From Methylobacterium soli (GTDB taxonomy: Bacteria; Pseudomonadota; Alphaproteobacteria; Rhizobiales; Beijerinckiaceae): 64,000 nt of DNA. The notes beneath the pieces are model-generated. The model did not search any database and was not told where the DNA came from. It saw only the letters and a list, made by a program, of their open reading frames with translations. The DNA is taken from positions 1 through 64,000 of the forward strand of contig NZ_VZZK01000002.1 in assembly GCF_008806385.1 (NCBI RefSeq), in the 5' to 3' direction. The translations under genes were made by a program, and so were the position numbers. Below are positions 35,062 through 43,952 of the stretch, piece by piece. Numbering within the stretch: position 1 is the first letter of the stretch; every line of letters starts with the position of its first letter.

Positions 35062-36129
35062 ATGGCCCTTCCCCGCGACCTCATCGATATCCGGACGATC
35101 TATCACGAGCCGGCCATCACGGCCTTCGCGCGGGGACGGGAGATCCTCGACCGCTTCCCCGAGGCCGATCGCATCCCCGTGCCCTCGCACTGGAACATCC
35201 CGTCGCTGCACGGCAATTCCGGTTCGGTGGAGGATTGGGTGCGGATCAAGCGCTCGACCCTGGTGCTCGGCGTGAAGAAGGGGCTGACGATGCGGCCGAA
35301 TGGGCGCAGCGCGCATTTCATCGCGCCCTCGACCTCGAATGGCTGCGCCATGGCCTGCGCCTATTGCTACGTTCCGCGCCGCAAGGGTTTCGCCAACCCG
35401 ATCTCGCTCTTCGTGAATATCGAGGCGGTCTGCGCGGCGATCCGGCGGCATGCCGGGCGGCAGGGACCGCTGCCCGAGCCGGACAGCATCGATCCGGAAT
35501 TCCACGTCTACGATATCGGCGAGAACGGAGACCTCTCGGTCGACGCGATGATCGGCGACAACGTGCGCGACCTCGTCGCGCTGTTTCGCGACATCCCGAA
35601 CGCGAAGGGCTCCTTCGCCACCAAGGCGGTGAACCGCGACCTTCTCGCCTACGAACCGCGGGGCAAGACCCGGATCCGGTTCTCGCTGATGCCCGAGCGC
35701 ATCGCCCGGATCGTCGATGTCAGGACCTCGCCGATCGCCGAGCGCATCGCCGCGATCGACGATTTCGTGGCCGCCGGCTACGAGGTCCACGTGAATTTCT
35801 CGCCCGTGATCCTCTACGAGGGCTGGGAGGCGGATTGGCGCGCGCTCTTCGCGGAGATCGACGATTCGCTCTCGGACGCCGCCAAGGCGCAACTCAAGTG
35901 CGAGATCATCCTGCTCACGCACAATGCGGCCTTGCACGAGGTCAATCTCGGCTGGCACCCGAAGGCGGAAGACCTCCTGTGGCGGCCGGATATCCAGGAG
36001 GGCAAGCGCTCGGAGGGCGGGGGCGAGAACCTGCGCTACCGCAGCGGCTGGAAGGGGCGCTGGCTCGCCCGGTTCCAGGCCCTGCTCGCCGAGCGGATGC
36101 CCTATTGCACGGTGCGCTACGCGTTCTGA
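35062..36129 (+). CDS. Spore photoproduct lyase family radical SAM protein
   Basis: A 355-residue member of the SPL family. The radical-SAM cluster ligands are Cys95, Cys99 and Cys102 in NGCAMACAYCYVP, which use S-adenosylmethionine to make a 5'-deoxyadenosyl radical. In Bacillus, SPL repairs spore photoproduct. In non-sporulating alphaproteobacteria the homologs have unknown substrates, perhaps thymine dimers or a modified base. The C-terminal half keeps the family pattern (PHYFSP-like HVNFSPVILYEGWE). The deaminase gene follows 58 bp downstream. Confidence 0.9.
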   Translation: MALPRDLIDIRTIYHEPAITAFARGREILDRFPEADRIPVPSHWNIPSLHGNSGSVEDWVRIKRSTLVLGVKKGLTMRPNGRSAHFIAPSTSNGCAMACAYCYVPRRKGFANPISLFVNIEAVCAAIRRHAGRQGPLPEPDSIDPEFHVYDIGENGDLSVDAMIGDNVRDLVALFRDIPNAKGSFATKAVNRDLLAYEPRGKTRIRFSLMPERIARIVDVRTSPIAERIAAIDDFVAAGYEVHVNFSPVILYEGWEADWRALFAEIDDSLSDAAKAQLKCEIILLTHNAALHEVNLGWHPKAEDLLWRPDIQEGKRSEGGGENLRYRSGWKGRWLARFQALLAERMPYCTVRYAF

Positions 36130-36187
36130 CGAACCGGGGCCGGCCCGGGGACGTTCCCCTTCCCGCCCCCCCGGACCGGAGCAGTCC

Positions 36188-36652
36188 ATGAGCGAGCATG
36201 AGGCCCATCTGCGCGACGCCGTCGCGCTGGCGCAGGACAACGTGGCGGAGGGCGGCTCGCCCTACGGCGCCGTGATCGTCAAGGATGGGGTGGTGCTGGC
36301 GCGCACCGTCAACACGATCCACCGGACCAACGACCCGACGGACCATGCCGAGATGGTGGCGTTGCGGGAGGCGAGCCGGCGGCTGGGGAGCCGGGACCTC
36401 GCAGGCTGCGTCGTCTATGCCAGCGGGCAGCCCTGCCCGATGTGCCATGCGGCAATGCGGCTCTCCGGAATCCGGGAGGGCTATTTCGGCTACACCGCGG
36501 AGGAGGCCGACCGTTACGGGATGGCCACCGCCGGAATCTACGCCGAGTTGTGCAAGCCGCTCGAGGAACAACCGATGCGCCTGCGCCAGATCCGGCCCGA
36601 CGATCGCGAGCCGCCCTACGCGGCGTGGCGCGAACAGCGGAACAAATCATGA
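36188..36652 (+). CDS. Nucleoside/guanine deaminase-like zinc protein
   Basis: A 154-residue cytidine-deaminase-fold protein. The zinc site is HAE (His53, catalytic Glu55) and PCPMC (Cys83, Cys86). The FGYTAEEADRYG segment and the C-terminal helix resemble guanine deaminase/tRNA adenosine deaminase relatives. Substrate cannot be fixed: guanine, cytosine or a tRNA adenosine are all possible, but the overall style fits the GuaD-like branch. It ends before a convergent gene. Confidence 0.85.
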   Translation: MSEHEAHLRDAVALAQDNVAEGGSPYGAVIVKDGVVLARTVNTIHRTNDPTDHAEMVALREASRRLGSRDLAGCVVYASGQPCPMCHAAMRLSGIREGYFGYTAEEADRYGMATAGIYAELCKPLEEQPMRLRQIRPDDREPPYAAWREQRNKS

Positions 36653-36716
36653 GCGATCCGCGCGCTTTCGGCGCCGCAGGACCGATGGAAATGTTCCGCG
36701 CGGCCCGGGGCCCGGA

Positions 36717-37028
36717 TCAGTGGGTCCAGGGCGCCGTGCGGTTGAACTTGAAGTTGTCCGAGTAGGACAGGCCCTTGCGAACGATCGGCTTGTGCGGCTC
36801 CTCGACCCGGTAGGCGATGCCGGCGCGCTGGGCGTAGGCGACGGCCTCCTCGCGGGTGTCGAATTCGAGGTGAACCTGCTGCAGCATGTCGGAGGACCCG
36901 ACCCAGCCCATCAGCGGATCGGTCTCGCGCGGGCTGGTCTGGTCGAATTCCAGCAGCCATTGCTTCGTGCGGGCCATGCCCGACTGGGAAGCATCCTTCG
37001 ACGGCTGATAGATGCGCGCGCTCGACAT
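36717..37028 (-). CDS. NDUFS4-like complex I subunit (ETC complex I conserved region)
   Basis: A 103-residue protein of the family related to the mitochondrial 18-kDa NDUFS4 subunit of NADH dehydrogenase. The pattern ARIYQPSK near the start, WLLEFDQ, GWVGSSDM, FDTREEAVAYAQ and YSDNFKFNRTAPWTH is typical. Alphaproteobacteria carry it as an accessory complex I subunit. It is encoded alone, away from the nuo operon and next to tRNA-Pro. Confidence 0.93.
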   Translation of the reverse strand: MSSARIYQPSKDASQSGMARTKQWLLEFDQTSPRETDPLMGWVGSSDMLQQVHLEFDTREEAVAYAQRAGIAYRVEEPHKPIVRKGLSYSDNFKFNRTAPWTH

Positions 37029-37055
37029 CGTTCGACTCAACGGCTCCGCGGATGA

Positions 37056-37132
37056 TGGTCGGGGCGATAGGATTCGAACCTACGACCCCCTGGTCCCAAA
37101 CCAGGTGCGCTACCAGACTGCGCTACACCCCG
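37056..37132 (-). tRNA. tRNA-Pro (anticodon TGG)
   Basis: 77 nt including an encoded CCA. Acceptor stem CGGGGTG with CGCCCCG, anticodon stem CCTGG/CCAGG around TTTGGGA, and T-arm GGTTCGAATCC. The anticodon TGG reads CCN proline codons. The complete cloverleaf can be drawn by eye. Confidence 0.97.
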
Positions 37133-37146
37133 ACATGCCAAGGTTT

Positions 37147-38544
37147 CTAGGGATTCCGCCCGGTTCCGGCAAGGGCAGCCGGTGACACGGGCGCCCTGCT
37201 CCATGCGGGGAGGTGCCGGGCGAGCCCGGCCCCGACGAGGGCGGCCGCGCCGATGAGGGCCGTCACGGCCGGGAACCCGCCGGCCCCATAGGCGAGGCCC
37301 CCGAGGGTGATGCCGAGGCTTCCGCCCAGGAAGGTGCAGGCATTGACGAGCCCCGAGCCCTGGCCGCCCTGTGCCGCCGGGAGCGCGGCGAGCGCGAGGC
37401 GCGGCGCCGTCGCGTAGGGCAGCGCGAGGCCGGCCCCGATCACGAACAGGCCGAGGCCGAGACCCGCGAGCGCGTGCGCGGCGGAGGCGGCGGCGAGCCC
37501 GGCGCAGGCCGCCGCGATCCCCAGCATGGCGGCGCCGACGACCCGCCGGGGCCCGAACCGCTCCGCGAGGCGGGGGCCGAGGAGCGAGAGGCCGAACAGG
37601 CCGGCGCTGAGCGGCAGCAGGGCGAGGCCGGCCCCGATCGGGCTGAGGCCGAGCCCGTGTGGCGCCTGCGCATCGAGGTTGAAATAGAGGAGGAGCGGCA
37701 GGATGCAGAACATCGCGACCACCCCGGTTCCGACGGCGCGCCGGAAGTCCGGCACGGCAAGGAGGCGCAGGTCGACGAGCGGGTCGGCGCGATGGCGCTC
37801 GATGCGCCGGAACAGGGCGAGGCTCGCGCCCGCCACCGCGAGGGGAGCCGCGAAGGCGAAGGGCGCCGCGCTTGCCCTGCCGAGGCCGCGCAATGCGAAG
37901 ATCAGGGCCACCATCCCGGTCGCGAGGGCGAGGAAGCCCAGGCCGTCGAAGCCGCGCCACAAGCGTCCGGGGGGCGCCGGGCGCAGGGCCCCGGCGCTCG
38001 CCAGGATGGCGGCGGCCGCGAGCAGCGCCAGCGCGTTGGCGCAGAACAGCGCCCGCCAGCTGAAGGCGTGGGTGAGCGCGCCGCCGATCAGCGGCCCGAG
38101 GCTGAACCCGAGCATGAGCGCCCCGGCCCAGGCGCCGATGGCGGCGCTGCGCCGCTCGGGCGCGGCGGCGGCGCTGAGGGCCGCCAGGGTCCCGGGCACC
38201 GCGAGGGCGGCGCCGAGGCCCTGGAGGGTGCGGCCGGCCAGCAGCGCGAGGGGACCGTTCGCGGCGGCGATGAGGCCGGAGGCCAGCGCGAACAGGACGA
38301 GCCCCGCCACCGCCACGAGCCGGGCCCCGAGGCGGTCGGCCGCCTTGCCCCCGAGGATGATGCAGGCGGCCGAGGCCAGCAGGTAGGCGTTGACCGCCCA
38401 TTCGAGCTCCGCCGGCCCGAGGCCGAGGTCGCGCCGCATGGTCGGCAGGGCCGCCATGATGGCGGTGCCGTTGGCACCGACCGCGAGCATGCCGAGGCAG
38501 GACGCCCCCGCGACGCGCCCGCGCCCGGCGGCCGCCGGGCTCAC
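37147..38544 (-). CDS. MFS drug-efflux transporter (DHA2-like)
   Basis: A 465-residue major-facilitator protein with about 14 hydrophobic helices. The start is a GTG that overlaps the upstream esterase stop (GTGA), implying translational coupling. Motif A region LGGKAADRLGARL lies near residue 66 and motif C-like GFSLGPLIGGAL near 146, which fits proton-driven drug export. Substrate unknown. The esterase could modify or release the exported compound. Confidence 0.88.
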   Translation of the reverse strand: MSPAAAGRGRVAGASCLGMLAVGANGTAIMAALPTMRRDLGLGPAELEWAVNAYLLASAACIILGGKAADRLGARLVAVAGLVLFALASGLIAAANGPLALLAGRTLQGLGAALAVPGTLAALSAAAAPERRSAAIGAWAGALMLGFSLGPLIGGALTHAFSWRALFCANALALLAAAAILASAGALRPAPPGRLWRGFDGLGFLALATGMVALIFALRGLGRASAAPFAFAAPLAVAGASLALFRRIERHRADPLVDLRLLAVPDFRRAVGTGVVAMFCILPLLLYFNLDAQAPHGLGLSPIGAGLALLPLSAGLFGLSLLGPRLAERFGPRRVVGAAMLGIAAACAGLAAASAAHALAGLGLGLFVIGAGLALPYATAPRLALAALPAAQGGQGSGLVNACTFLGGSLGITLGGLAYGAGGFPAVTALIGAAALVGAGLARHLPAWSRAPVSPAALAGTGRNP

Positions 38545-39440
38545 GCTCGGGCGCGGGGTTCGAGATGCGCCCGGATGAAGGCGCCGGCGCTGGCCAGGGA
38601 CGCCCGGCCCTCGCGCAGGTCCGGGTGGAACAGGTGCCAGGCATGGATCATGTGCGGCCAGGCCTCCAGGGTGACGGGCACGTCGGCCGCGGCGGCGGCG
38701 CCGGCAAGCCGCACGGCATCGTCGAGGAGCGTCTCGGCGGAGCCGACCTGGATCAGCGTCGGCGGCAGGCCCGCGAGGTCGGCATAGAGGGGCGAGACCA
38801 GGGGGTCGCGCGGATCGGTACCCTGCAGATAGGCCTCGGCGAGTTCCGCGAGGTAGTCCCGGTGGATCAGGGGATCGACCGCGTCCCTGGTGGTCAGGCT
38901 CGCGCCGGTCAGCGCGAGATCGACCCAGGGCGAGCTGCACCAGAGGCAGCCGGGCATCGGCGCGCCGGCCGCGCGCAGGCGCGCGAGGGTCGCGAGGGCG
39001 AGGCCGCCCCCGGCGCTCTCGCCCGCGAGCGCGATCGCGCCCGGCGCGATGCCGAGGGCGAGGAGGGCGCGGTAGCCCGCCAGCGCATCCTCGAGGGCCG
39101 CCGGGAAGGGATGCTCGGGCGCGAGCCGGTAGGCGAGCGCGAGGGTGCGGGCCCCCGCCTGCCGCCCGGCCTCCGCCACCATGTGCCGGTGACTCGCCAG
39201 CGAGCCCGAGACGTAGCCGCCCCCGTGCAGGAACAGGAGCACGCGCGCGGGATCGGCTGCCGGGGTGAGGGTCCATTCCGCCGTCACGCCGCCGGCCTCG
39301 GTCGCCTCGACGCGCACATCCGCCGGCAGGACGTAATCGGCGCCGAGCCCGTCGAGGCGCGCCCGCCGCGCGGCGAGGTCGGCCGGCCGCGGATGGGCGG
39401 CGAGGCGGGCCCGGATGGCGTCGATCTCGGACATCGCCAT
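38541..39440 (-). CDS. Alpha/beta hydrolase (HSL-type esterase)
   Basis: A 299-residue carboxylesterase of the hormone-sensitive-lipase group. The oxyanion-hole motif HGGG is at 72-75, the nucleophile Ser142 in GESAG (140-144). A likely acid lies in GSAETLLDD, and the His in HMIHAWHLF near the C-terminus. No signal peptide, so cytoplasmic. Co-transcribed with the MFS pump through a 4-bp overlap. An ATG two codons further in is an alternative start. Confidence 0.9.
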   Translation of the reverse strand: MAMSEIDAIRARLAAHPRPADLAARRARLDGLGADYVLPADVRVEATEAGGVTAEWTLTPAADPARVLLFLHGGGYVSGSLASHRHMVAEAGRQAGARTLALAYRLAPEHPFPAALEDALAGYRALLALGIAPGAIALAGESAGGGLALATLARLRAAGAPMPGCLWCSSPWVDLALTGASLTTRDAVDPLIHRDYLAELAEAYLQGTDPRDPLVSPLYADLAGLPPTLIQVGSAETLLDDAVRLAGAAAAADVPVTLEAWPHMIHAWHLFHPDLREGRASLASAGAFIRAHLEPRARA

Positions 39441-39686
39441 CGCGTCACCCTCAAAGCGCGTCAGGGGAGCCCGCAGGTTCGGGCTCGGGCCGTGCCCGCA
39501 GGCTCGCAGGGGCCCGGTCGATGTCAAGCTTCGGCCGGCTCTCGCTTGACCTCGGTACGCCTGCGTCCCACCTGCGCGGCGGGGGCCCTCCTCCCGCGCG
39601 TGCCGTTTGCCCCAAGCCTTTCGCCTCAAGCCGTTTGCCTGAAGCCGCGCGGGCGGCCCTCACCGGACGTGATCCCAGGAGTCCCG

Positions 39687-40394
39687 ATGATCGATCTGTA
39701 TTACTGGCCGACGCCGAACGGCCACAAGGTGACGATGTTCCTCGAGGAGGCCGGCCTCCCCTATCGGATCAAGCCGGTGAACATCGGGTCGGGCGACCAG
39801 TTCGAGCCCGATTTCCTGGCGATCGCGCCGAACAACCGCATGCCGGCGATCGTCGACCACGCGCCGGCCGGGGGCGGCGCCCCGGTCTCGCTGTTCGAGT
39901 CCGGCGCCATCCTGCTCTACCTCGCCGAGAAGATCGGCCGCTTCCTGCCCGCCGACCTGCGCGGGCGGGCCGAGACCCTGCAATGGCTGTTCTGGCAGAT
40001 GGGCGGCCTCGGGCCGATGCTCGGGCAGAACCACCATTTCTCGCAATACGCCCCCGAGACGATCCCCTACGCGATCAACCGCTACGTCAACGAGACGAAC
40101 CGCCTCTACGGCGTGCTCGACCGGCGCCTCGCCGACCGCGACTTCGTGGCGGGCGCCGATTACAGCATCGCCGACATGGCGGCCTATCCGTGGATCGTGC
40201 CCTGGGAGAAGCAGGGCCAGAACCTCGACGAGCACCCGAATCTGAAGCGCTGGTTCGGCGCCATCGCGGAGCGCCCCGCCACCCGGGCGGCCTATGCCCG
40301 CGCCCCGGAGGTCAACCCGGATTTCGGCAAGACCATGAGCGAGGACGCCAAGAAGGTGATGTTCGGCCAGACCGCCGCGAACACGAAGCGTTGA
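39687..40394 (+). CDS. Glutathione S-transferase (YghU/YfcG-like)
   Basis: A 235-residue GST. The N-terminal thioredoxin-like domain begins YYWPTPNGHKVTMFLEEAGL and shows the SLFESGAILLYLAEK glutathione-binding segment with its Glu-Ser pair. The C-terminal helical domain includes FVAGADYSIADMAAYPWI, the N-capping box of the GST fold. The Thr/Asn-Gly-His start is typical of the disulfide-reducing Nu class (YghU/YfcG) rather than detoxifying classes. Single gene, followed by a hairpin. Confidence 0.92.
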   Translation: MIDLYYWPTPNGHKVTMFLEEAGLPYRIKPVNIGSGDQFEPDFLAIAPNNRMPAIVDHAPAGGGAPVSLFESGAILLYLAEKIGRFLPADLRGRAETLQWLFWQMGGLGPMLGQNHHFSQYAPETIPYAINRYVNETNRLYGVLDRRLADRDFVAGADYSIADMAAYPWIVPWEKQGQNLDEHPNLKRWFGAIAERPATRAAYARAPEVNPDFGKTMSEDAKKVMFGQTAANTKR

Positions 40395-40400
40395 GGCGCC

Positions 40401-40425
40401 GGGGCCTTCCGGCCAGGAAGGCTCC
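40401..40425 (+). terminator. Hairpin after the GST gene
   Basis: GGgGCCTTCC (40401-40410), a 5-nt loop, GGAAGGCTCC (40416-40425), starting 7 bp after the stop. No U-run follows, so the termination function is probable but not certain. Confidence 0.5.
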
Positions 40426-40429
40426 GCGT

Positions 40430-40785
40430 TCGTCGCACCAAAAGAACACCTTAAATTCATTATAAGCACGATGATGCGGCGGTTTTCGCTGATTGAACGA
40501 CCTCATGTTGCGGAGAAACATCCTGATGCTTTTTCGCCGATGCAGATTTTAGTCTTTAAAAACAATCATTTCTGATAACATTAGGACTTCGCTCGTACAA
40601 TCTCGCGTGCTATCCGACGCCTGACTCTCAGGGCGGTGCGCTATCAGCGTGAAAATTTGTATTCGTAGCGTTATTGCGGCGATCGATGACGGGATCTTCT
40701 GTTGCAGGGCCTGTCGGTCGCCGCTTGGATCTCCGGGAACCTGGCAGGAATTCGGGGCGCGGCGTGGGGTCGCCGAGGCCGGGCG
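40430..40785. other. AT-rich intergenic region upstream of PAS-HTH gene
   Basis: About 350 bp, of which roughly 40440-40680 is near 55% AT, in sharp contrast with the surrounding 70% GC. It contains runs such as ttaaattcattataag, tttttcgcc and ctttaaaaacaatcattt. It probably holds a promoter region for the regulator, or is a relic of transferred DNA. A near-match to a CtrA box at 40452 is expected by chance in this composition. No gene seen. Confidence 0.6.
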
Positions 40786-41811
40786 ATGAACGCCGCGGGT
40801 CCTCCCTTCTCGTCGCACGCGTTCCTGCGGTTGATCGAGGATTACGGGCTCACCGGCCACTGGAACTGGGCCTTCGAGGCCAACATCCAGACCTGGTCTC
40901 TCGGATTCTATCGGTTGCTCGGGCTCGAACCCGGCAGCGTGCGGCCGAGCTACGACCTGTTCCGCGACCGGGTGCATCCTGACGATCTCGCGATGGTGGA
41001 GACCGTCTCGGAGATCCGGGTGGACGGTCTCCTGCGCGACCATGCGATCCGGGTGATCCGCCCGGACGGGTCGATCCGCATCCTGGCGACCCGCGGCGAG
41101 ATCTACGTCACCCCCGAGGGCCGGCCGCTTGCCGCCGCCGGCACGGTGCTGGACATCACGGAGCCCGAGCGCCTCGAACGGGCGCAGGCGCTGGAGCGGC
41201 AGCGGCGGCTGGCCCTGTTCGCGGCGGTCCGGAGCTTCGAATTCTCCAGTTCCGTCGATGGCCGGTTCAACCACCCGCAGGAGCTATTCAGCCTCACGGG
41301 GCTGCCCGCCGACGAGATCGCGGACAATCCGTATGTAGCGATCGTGGCGCAGGAGCGCGAGCATTGGCGCAGCCACTGCCTCGCGGCGCGATCCGCCGGT
41401 TCGGTCCACATCACGACGCCGCTGGTGCCGCTCATGGCCGGCGGGCAGGGCCGCTTCATGGTGGTCACGGTCCCGGTTCTCGACGCGCAGGGGCGGATCG
41501 CGGAATGGAGCAGCCTCGCGCAGCCCTTGGCGGTCGGCAGCCTCGCGGTTTCGGGCGCGCTCCGCGCCGGCCTGGAACAGGCCGTGCGGGGGCATCACCT
41601 GCGGGCGGGGCGCGCGCTCCTCGACTGGTCGATGCTCGATATGGCCCGGGCGAGCGGCCTCTCCCTATCGACCATCCGGCGCCTCGAAGCGAATGTTGAG
41701 GCGGCGGCCGCGCGCTCGCGCCACGTCGCCATCGCGGCCCTGCGCGCGTCCGGCATCGGATTCCGGCTCATGGACCACAACCGCATCGCGGTCCTGTGCC
41801 GACCGACCTGA
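40786..41811 (+). CDS. PAS-domain regulator with C-terminal helix-turn-helix
   Basis: A 341-residue protein. A PAS_3-type fold spans about 15-127 (TGHWNWAFEANIQTW, RVHPDDLAMVE, VIRPDGSIRIL, GTVLDITEPE). A second PAS-like region covers about 145-245. The C-terminus (about 265-325) has an HTH (LDWSMLDMARASGLSLSTI, then RRLEANVEAA) of the XRE-like type. It therefore looks like a one-component sensor that binds DNA. No kinase or phospho-acceptor. The ATG after an AG-rich stretch is preferred; a TTG at 40702 is an alternative. Ligand and targets are unknown. Confidence 0.75.
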   Translation: MNAAGPPFSSHAFLRLIEDYGLTGHWNWAFEANIQTWSLGFYRLLGLEPGSVRPSYDLFRDRVHPDDLAMVETVSEIRVDGLLRDHAIRVIRPDGSIRILATRGEIYVTPEGRPLAAAGTVLDITEPERLERAQALERQRRLALFAAVRSFEFSSSVDGRFNHPQELFSLTGLPADEIADNPYVAIVAQEREHWRSHCLAARSAGSVHITTPLVPLMAGGQGRFMVVTVPVLDAQGRIAEWSSLAQPLAVGSLAVSGALRAGLEQAVRGHHLRAGRALLDWSMLDMARASGLSLSTIRRLEANVEAAAARSRHVAIAALRASGIGFRLMDHNRIAVLCRPT

Positions 41812-41838
41812 ACCGACGCGGCGAAGGCGGCCCAGCCC

Positions 41839-42702
41839 TCAGCGCAGGCTGTCGAGGGGCACCGGCGCCGCGTGGGGGCGGGTCGCCAGCATCCCGTCGA
41901 TGAGCGCCAGGACCTCGGCCCGGCCGCAATTCGCCGCCGGCTCGAAGGGCGTCCAGGTCTGGGTGAAATCGAGCATCGCGAAGACGTCGCGGTAGCGGCG
42001 CAGCTCGTTCGTGGTCAGCGGCACGCCGCGCACGAAGGCCTTGTGGGCCGAGATCGTGGTGGCGCGGCGGGGATTTCCCGGATCGAGCTCGAATTTGAGG
42101 GCATCGCCGCAGAACAGGATCTTTCGCGCGCGGTCGAACAGCACCGCGTGCCCGTCGAAATGGCCGGCGGTGCGGTGCAGTTCGAGGCCCGGCAGCGGCT
42201 CGAGGAAATCATCGTAGGGCCAGGAGACCTGGAGCGCCGCGCTCCAGGTGAAATCGGCGGCCGGCAGGCAGAGCTCGGGGTCGAAGCGGTCCTGCAGCTG
42301 CACCAGGGCCCCGTAGGCGTGGGGATGGGAGGAGGACAGGACCTTCAGGCCGCCGAGGCTCGCGATGTGCTGGAGCGCCGCCTCGCTGAAGACCGGGCAG
42401 GCCTCGAACCCCATATTGCCGGCCGGCGTCTGGATCAGGTAGGCGCTCGGGCCGATGCCGGAGACCGGCTCGTTCCAGAAGCGCCAGACCCCCGGCTCCA
42501 GCTCCTCCCAGTGGCAGGGGAAGCGCGCCTGCGCCTCCCGCTCGGTCCAGAAGCGCCAGCCGTCCTGCGGCACGACGTGGCGCGCATCGAGGCACATCGG
42601 GCAATGCGGCGGCGTCTCGAAATGGCGCTGCCAGAAGCCGCAATTGTCGCACGTGTAGGCGGGCAGCGCGAGGGCGCCCGCGAAGGGCAGGTAACCGGGC
42701 AC
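41839..42702 (-). CDS. MBL-fold hydrolase with N-terminal zinc ribbon
   Basis: A 287-residue protein starting at GTG. An N-terminal zinc ribbon is formed by Cys18, Cys21, Cys34 and Cys37 (CDNCG and CPMC). The rest has a metallo-beta-lactamase-like fold, but the usual HxHxDH is replaced by SHPHAYGAL, lacking the Asp and final His. Later ligand-like residues remain (TAGHFDGHAVLF, FCGDAL). Catalysis by the standard dinuclear site is therefore doubtful. It follows the SDR gene by 94 bp. Substrate unknown. Confidence 0.75.
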   Translation of the reverse strand: MPGYLPFAGALALPAYTCDNCGFWQRHFETPPHCPMCLDARHVVPQDGWRFWTEREAQARFPCHWEELEPGVWRFWNEPVSGIGPSAYLIQTPAGNMGFEACPVFSEAALQHIASLGGLKVLSSSHPHAYGALVQLQDRFDPELCLPAADFTWSAALQVSWPYDDFLEPLPGLELHRTAGHFDGHAVLFDRARKILFCGDALKFELDPGNPRRATTISAHKAFVRGVPLTTNELRRYRDVFAMLDFTQTWTPFEPAANCGRAEVLALIDGMLATRPHAAPVPLDSLR

Positions 42703-42796
42703 GGGCGTCTCGTCCTCAAGGCGGCGATGGGGTCAGGTATCAGGCTGCGGGCGGGATTGCATCCGGGCGATCGCCGGCCCGACCACCCCCGCGCGG

Positions 42797-43807
42797 TCAG
42801 CGGCGCGGCAGCAGCCGCCGCGGCGCGCGCGCCAGGGCCGCGAGGCCGGCAAATCCCAGGAGCGTCGCGCCCGCGAGGCCGGCCACCAGGAGGTCGCGCT
42901 CGCGGCTCGACCAGAACTCGGAGCGGGTCGCCTTGGTGCGCGAGCCGAAGCGGCCGTCGATGCCGACCTCGCCCGGCACCGGCTCGAACAGGTTGCCGGC
43001 CTTGTCGGGGGCGGGCGCGTCGGTGAGCTGGCTCTCCCAGGCCTCGGCCGCCTTGCGGTCAGCAAACCCCGGTGCGAGCGCCTGGGCCGCCGCCATCATC
43101 AGGGTCGAGCGGCCGACCCAGATCTCCCGGCGCGGATGCGTCACCGCATGATGGATCGCCTCGGCGCAGAGGCGCGGGTCGAAGACCGGATCGGGGGCCT
43201 GCTGGGCGTGGCCGGTGCGGTTGCGGGCCCAGTTGAATTGCGGCGTGTTGACGGCCGGCAGGTAGACGACGCTGAGCGAGACCGCGACGTCGTCGTGGAT
43301 CAGCTCGGCCCGGAGCGCGTCGGTGAAGCCCGAGACCGCGAATTTCGCCGCGCAATAGGGCGCCTGCAGGGGGGCGGCCCGGATGCCGAGACCGGAGGAG
43401 ACCTGGACGATGGCCCCGCGGTTGCGCGGCTTCATGTGCCGCAAGGCCGCGAGCGTCCCGAAGACCTGGCTCAGATAGGTGGTCTCGGTGACGCGCCGGT
43501 ACTCCTCCGGCGTGATCGCATCGGCCGGGCACACCACCGTCGACATGGCGTTGTTGATCCAGGCCCGGATCGGGCCGAGCTCGCCCTCGATCCGGGCGGC
43601 GGCCGCGTCCACCGCCGCCGCGTCGGCGACATCCGCGGCGATCGCCAGGACCGGGCGGCCATAGGCCCGCAAAGCCGCCTCGGCGGCGGCGAGGCGGGCG
43701 GGGTCGCGGGCCAGGATCGCGACCGACCAGCCCCGCGCGGCGAACAGATGGGCCGTCGCGAGGCCGATTCCGGCCGAGCCCCCCGTCACGACTGCGACCC
43801 GCGCCAT
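42797..43807 (-). CDS. SDR-family oxidoreductase with C-terminal membrane tail
   Basis: A 336-residue short-chain dehydrogenase. Nucleotide binding is by TGGSAGIGLATA near residue 8; the catalytic Ser-Tyr-Lys are in QVSSGLGIRA and APYCAAK. Beyond the usual 250-residue core is an extension ending in a hydrophobic helix (LLVAGLAGATLLGFAGLAAL) with an Arg-rich tail, so the enzyme is probably anchored in the membrane. NADP versus NAD use and substrate are unclear. Same strand as the MBL-fold gene. Confidence 0.88.
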   Translation of the reverse strand: MARVAVVTGGSAGIGLATAHLFAARGWSVAILARDPARLAAAEAALRAYGRPVLAIAADVADAAAVDAAAARIEGELGPIRAWINNAMSTVVCPADAITPEEYRRVTETTYLSQVFGTLAALRHMKPRNRGAIVQVSSGLGIRAAPLQAPYCAAKFAVSGFTDALRAELIHDDVAVSLSVVYLPAVNTPQFNWARNRTGHAQQAPDPVFDPRLCAEAIHHAVTHPRREIWVGRSTLMMAAAQALAPGFADRKAAEAWESQLTDAPAPDKAGNLFEPVPGEVGIDGRFGSRTKATRSEFWSSRERDLLVAGLAGATLLGFAGLAALARAPRRLLPRR

Positions 43808-43883
43808 CCTGTTCCCCCGGTTGTCCTCGCAGGACCGCGCCGCGATCCTTCCGGCCGGTCAATGCGGGGGCCTCGAAACGGTT

Positions 43884-43926
43884 GCGGCCCCGGCCCCGTG
43901 CCTCAATGACACGGTGCCGGGGCCGC
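43884..43926 (-). terminator. Terminator after the RND pump operon
   Basis: GCGGCCCCGGC (43884-43894) pairs with GCCGGGGCCGC (43916-43926). An inner CCGTG/CACGG stem continues the helix with a small bulge. On the minus strand it follows the pump stop codon and is followed by a short TTT stretch. Confidence 0.7.
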
Positions 43927-43952
43927 TGGAGGCCGTTCGGGTCGTCGCGCGC

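Noticed and set aside
40452..40466. CtrA-like site TTAA-N7-ATAA before the PAS-HTH gene
   Set aside because: Lies in an AT-rich stretch where such partial matches occur by chance.
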